NCBI GenBank assembly: GCA_021792075.1
Contig: JAJYVK010000085.1
Location: forward strand, 1-6,718
From: Actinomycetes bacterium
Lineage (GTDB): Bacteria; Actinomycetota; Acidimicrobiia; Acidimicrobiales; Acidimicrobiaceae
Length of the DNA: 6,718 nucleotides
Reading direction: 5' to 3'
The position numbers were made by a program, and so were the translations under genes. Below are positions 5,113 through 6,718 of the stretch, piece by piece (within the stretch, counting starts at the first letter, position 1; each line of letters starts with the position of its first letter). The notes under the pieces are model-generated. The model did not search any database and was not told the origin of the DNA. It worked only from the letters and a program-made list of their open reading frames with translations.

Positions 5113-6663
5113 TCAGTTGACCTTTCGCTCGAACCGCTCCCAATACGGTTCCCTAAGCTTGAACTTCTGAAGCTTTCCAGTGGCCGTCCGTGCCAGTTCT
5201 TCCCTGAACTCGATCGAAGTGGGACATTTATACCCCGCTAGCTTGGCCTTGCAGAATGAACGCAGCTCCTCTTCGGTAGCCTCAGACTGTGGGCGAAGAA
5301 CGACGAGCGCCTTAACGGTCTCGCCCCATTTCTCATCCGGCACGCCAATGACGGCAGCTTCGGCTACCGCCGGATGCTGGTAAAGAACGTCTTCAACCTC
5401 GACCGATGAGACATTTTCTCCGCCAGAGATGATTACATCTTTTTTTCGGTCGGAGATCACGAGGTACGGCCCTTCCATGTGCCCTCCGTCTCCGGTATGA
5501 AACCATCCGTTGGCCAGTGCTTCATCAGTTGCGGCCTGGTTTTCCCAGTACCCGGCAAAGATGTGATTACCCTTGGCGAGAACCTCCCCGGTCGAGTCGC
5601 AGCATATTTGAATTCCGACAGCAGGAACTCCCGCCCAGCTGAGCCGTCGTGACTTCTCCACCCTGTCCAGATGCTCCCATTCCTTTATCGCTCTGTTGAT
5701 GGTCAAAAGCGGGGAGGTCTCGGTTAATCCATATATTTGAATGAACTCCCATCCAAGCTCGTCTTCGATTCGCTCTATCGTTCTTGACGGCGGAGGCGCG
5801 CCGGCCGCCACAACCCTTACTAGGTCTCTACCTGGAATTTCTCGCCCTTCCTCACTCCTTTTCGAAGCCGCGTCCAAGACGGAAGCCCAAACAGCTGGGG
5901 CACCGCATAAAAGCGTCACACCCTCGCGTTCGATCTTCTGAAGGATATCCTCACCGTCAATCTTTCTCTGGATAACGTGGGTTCCCCCCATCGACGTGAC
6001 CGCGTACGGCATGCCCCACCCATTGCAATGGAACATTGGAAGTGTATGCAGGAGCACATCTCGATCGTTGACGCCAGTGTGCCAGCCAAACACTACCGCA
6101 TTCATCCAGGCGTTCCGATGCGTCATGCGGACCCCCTTTGGTCGAGCGGTCGTTCCGGAGGTGTAATTGATCGAGCAGGTTTCATCCTCATTCGCCTGCC
6201 ACTCCCGAGGTCCCTTGACGGAGTTCGGGAGTGGGGAAAACAGCTCCTTGTCGTGAACATTGTCCAAAATGAATCGATACTTGACGCTGATTCTCTTGGT
6301 GATCGATTCGTACTCAGGATCCACCATCAGCACGCTGGCGCCGGAGTGGCCAACAATGTAAGCAAGTTCGTTTTCATTGAGCCGATAGTTGATTGGTACC
6401 AGAATTCGTCCGTAGCCGCTAACCCCGTAGTACGACGCAAGAAACTTCCCTGAGTTGGGTGAGATAAGGGCAACTCTTTCGCCTTGGCCGACCCCCATGT
6501 CGTCAAATGCCTTAGCCATGCCCCTGGCCCGCATGTTAAGTTCGGCATATGTAATACGGCCTAGGCTCCCCGGCGCGCTCGCATCATCGACCAAAGCCAG
6601 CCGGTCTGGAAATACCTCGGCTGCCCGATCGAGAAAACTCCCCACATTCATTTCCACCTTCAT
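5113..6663 (-). CDS. AMP-forming acyl-CoA synthetase (FadD/AlkK-like fatty acid-CoA ligase)
   Basis: This 516-residue enzyme of the ANL superfamily activates a carboxylic acid with ATP to an acyl-adenylate and then to acyl-CoA. Motifs appear in order: the ATP-gripping INYTSGTTARPKGV at 166-178, TLPMFHCNGWG at 208-217, CGAPAVW at 253-259, YGLTETSP at 311-318, GWFHTGDGG at 386-394 (D392 binds ribose), the hinge ISDRKKDVIISGGENVSS at 403-420, and the catalytic lysine K497 in TATGK. The overall pattern, with HCNGWG and DRKKDVIISGGEN, fits the medium- to long-chain fatty acyl-CoA synthetases of the AlkK/FadD type abundant in actinobacteria; the exact chain length is unknown. The start is ATG 6663, supported by AAAGGGGGG (6677-6669) five bases upstream. 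The gene seems monocistronic within the window and converges on the deacetylase. No operator was identified with confidence. Confidence 0.95.
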   Translation of the reverse strand: MKVEMNVGSFLDRAAEVFPDRLALVDDASAPGSLGRITYAELNMRARGMAKAFDDMGVGQGERVALISPNSGKFLASYYGVSGYGRILVPINYRLNENELAYIVGHSGASVLMVDPEYESITKRISVKYRFILDNVHDKELFSPLPNSVKGPREWQANEDETCSINYTSGTTARPKGVRMTHRNAWMNAVVFGWHTGVNDRDVLLHTLPMFHCNGWGMPYAVTSMGGTHVIQRKIDGEDILQKIEREGVTLLCGAPAVWASVLDAASKRSEEGREIPGRDLVRVVAAGAPPPSRTIERIEDELGWEFIQIYGLTETSPLLTINRAIKEWEHLDRVEKSRRLSWAGVPAVGIQICCDSTGEVLAKGNHIFAGYWENQAATDEALANGWFHTGDGGHMEGPYLVISDRKKDVIISGGENVSSVEVEDVLYQHPAVAEAAVIGVPDEKWGETVKALVVLRPQSEATEEELRSFCKAKLAGYKCPTSIEFREELARTATGKLQKFKLREPYWERFERKVN

Positions 6664-6718
6664 CAGAACCCCCCTTTGAGAATTGGCACCGGAACATTGA
6701 TATCTCCGTATTTAGATA
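6664..6718 (-). promoter_or_regulatory. Leader of the acyl-CoA synthetase gene with strong ribosome binding site
   Basis: The ribosome binding site AAAGGGGGG (6677-6669) lies five bases before the ATG. Further upstream, next to the window edge, TATCT and AGATA (6714-6718 paired with 6701-6705 on the + strand) form a 5+5 inverted repeat with an eight-base centre. No TANNNT -10 is present in these 55 bases, so the promoter probably lies beyond the window. Confidence 0.4.

Noticed and set aside
5156..5179. Paired AAGCTT hexamers near the end of the acyl-CoA synthetase gene as a possible terminator or repeat
   Set aside because: They lie within coding sequence for the conserved tail after the catalytic lysine, the match does not extend beyond six bases, and no T-run follows.
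5570..5630. Apparent missing loop in the acyl-CoA synthetase around residues 350-370 (GIQICCDSTGEVLAKGN), which could mean an in-frame deletion
   Set aside because: Many ANL enzymes have about a dozen more residues here, but from memory actinobacterial relatives ending in GEVLARGN-type motifs are equally short. The frame and all flanking motifs are intact, so it reads as a subfamily trait.
6139..6147. Gly to Ala change in the ATP-gripping motif (TTARPKG instead of TTGRPKG, residue 173)
   Set aside because: TTARPKG is, to my knowledge, common in this acyl-CoA synthetase branch, and the key K176 is present, so loss of activity is not implied.
1..6718. CRISPR array, tRNA, rRNA, insertion sequence or attachment site
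   Set aside because: No regularly spaced direct repeats, cloverleaf-like sequence, transposase motifs or terminal inverted repeats were seen on either strand.

Overview
The window carries seven complete or nearly complete protein genes plus a short fragment at the left edge. It holds no RNA gene, mobile element or CRISPR array that I can see. Base composition is moderate (about 50-57% G+C in the lines I sampled). A CofC/FbiD-type F420 biosynthesis enzyme, a soluble class III adenylate cyclase with an actinobacterial-type N-terminal regulatory domain, and TANNNT -10 elements exactly seven bases before start codons together suggest an actinobacterium. An acidimicrobial-like lineage is possible from the moderate G+C, but this is inference and no species can be named.

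Layout from left to right. Bases 1-224 hold the apparent C-terminal end of a hydrophobic protein on the + strand (ending at 75) and then about 150 bases of spacer. Four minus-strand genes follow, listed here in transcription order: an adenylate cyclase (3543 to 2437), ribonuclease HII rnhB (from about 2377 to 1625), a TauE/SafE anion exporter (1529 to 693) and a DUF1634 membrane protein (692 to 225). The cyclase and rnhB are packed tightly and probably share a transcript. The TauE/DUF1634 pair has zero intergenic bases and probably its own promoter, which carries a perfect 6+6 palindrome that could be an operator. On the + strand, divergent from the cyclase, lie cofC (about 3605-4231) and a PIG-L/LmbE-type zinc deacetylase (4345-5103). 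A minus-strand acyl-CoA synthetase (6663 to 5113) converges on the deacetylase with only nine bases between the stop codons.

The genes do not form one obvious pathway. They look like small transcription units: F420 cofactor synthesis, cAMP signalling linked to a housekeeping nuclease, a two-gene anion export module, an N-deacetylase of unknown substrate and fatty-acid activation. I found no clear new multi-gene system. The points most worth a second look are the palindromic promoter of the exporter pair, the apparently leaderless starts of tauE and cofC, the crowded divergent control region between cyclase and cofC, and the unusual neighbourhood of rnhB.
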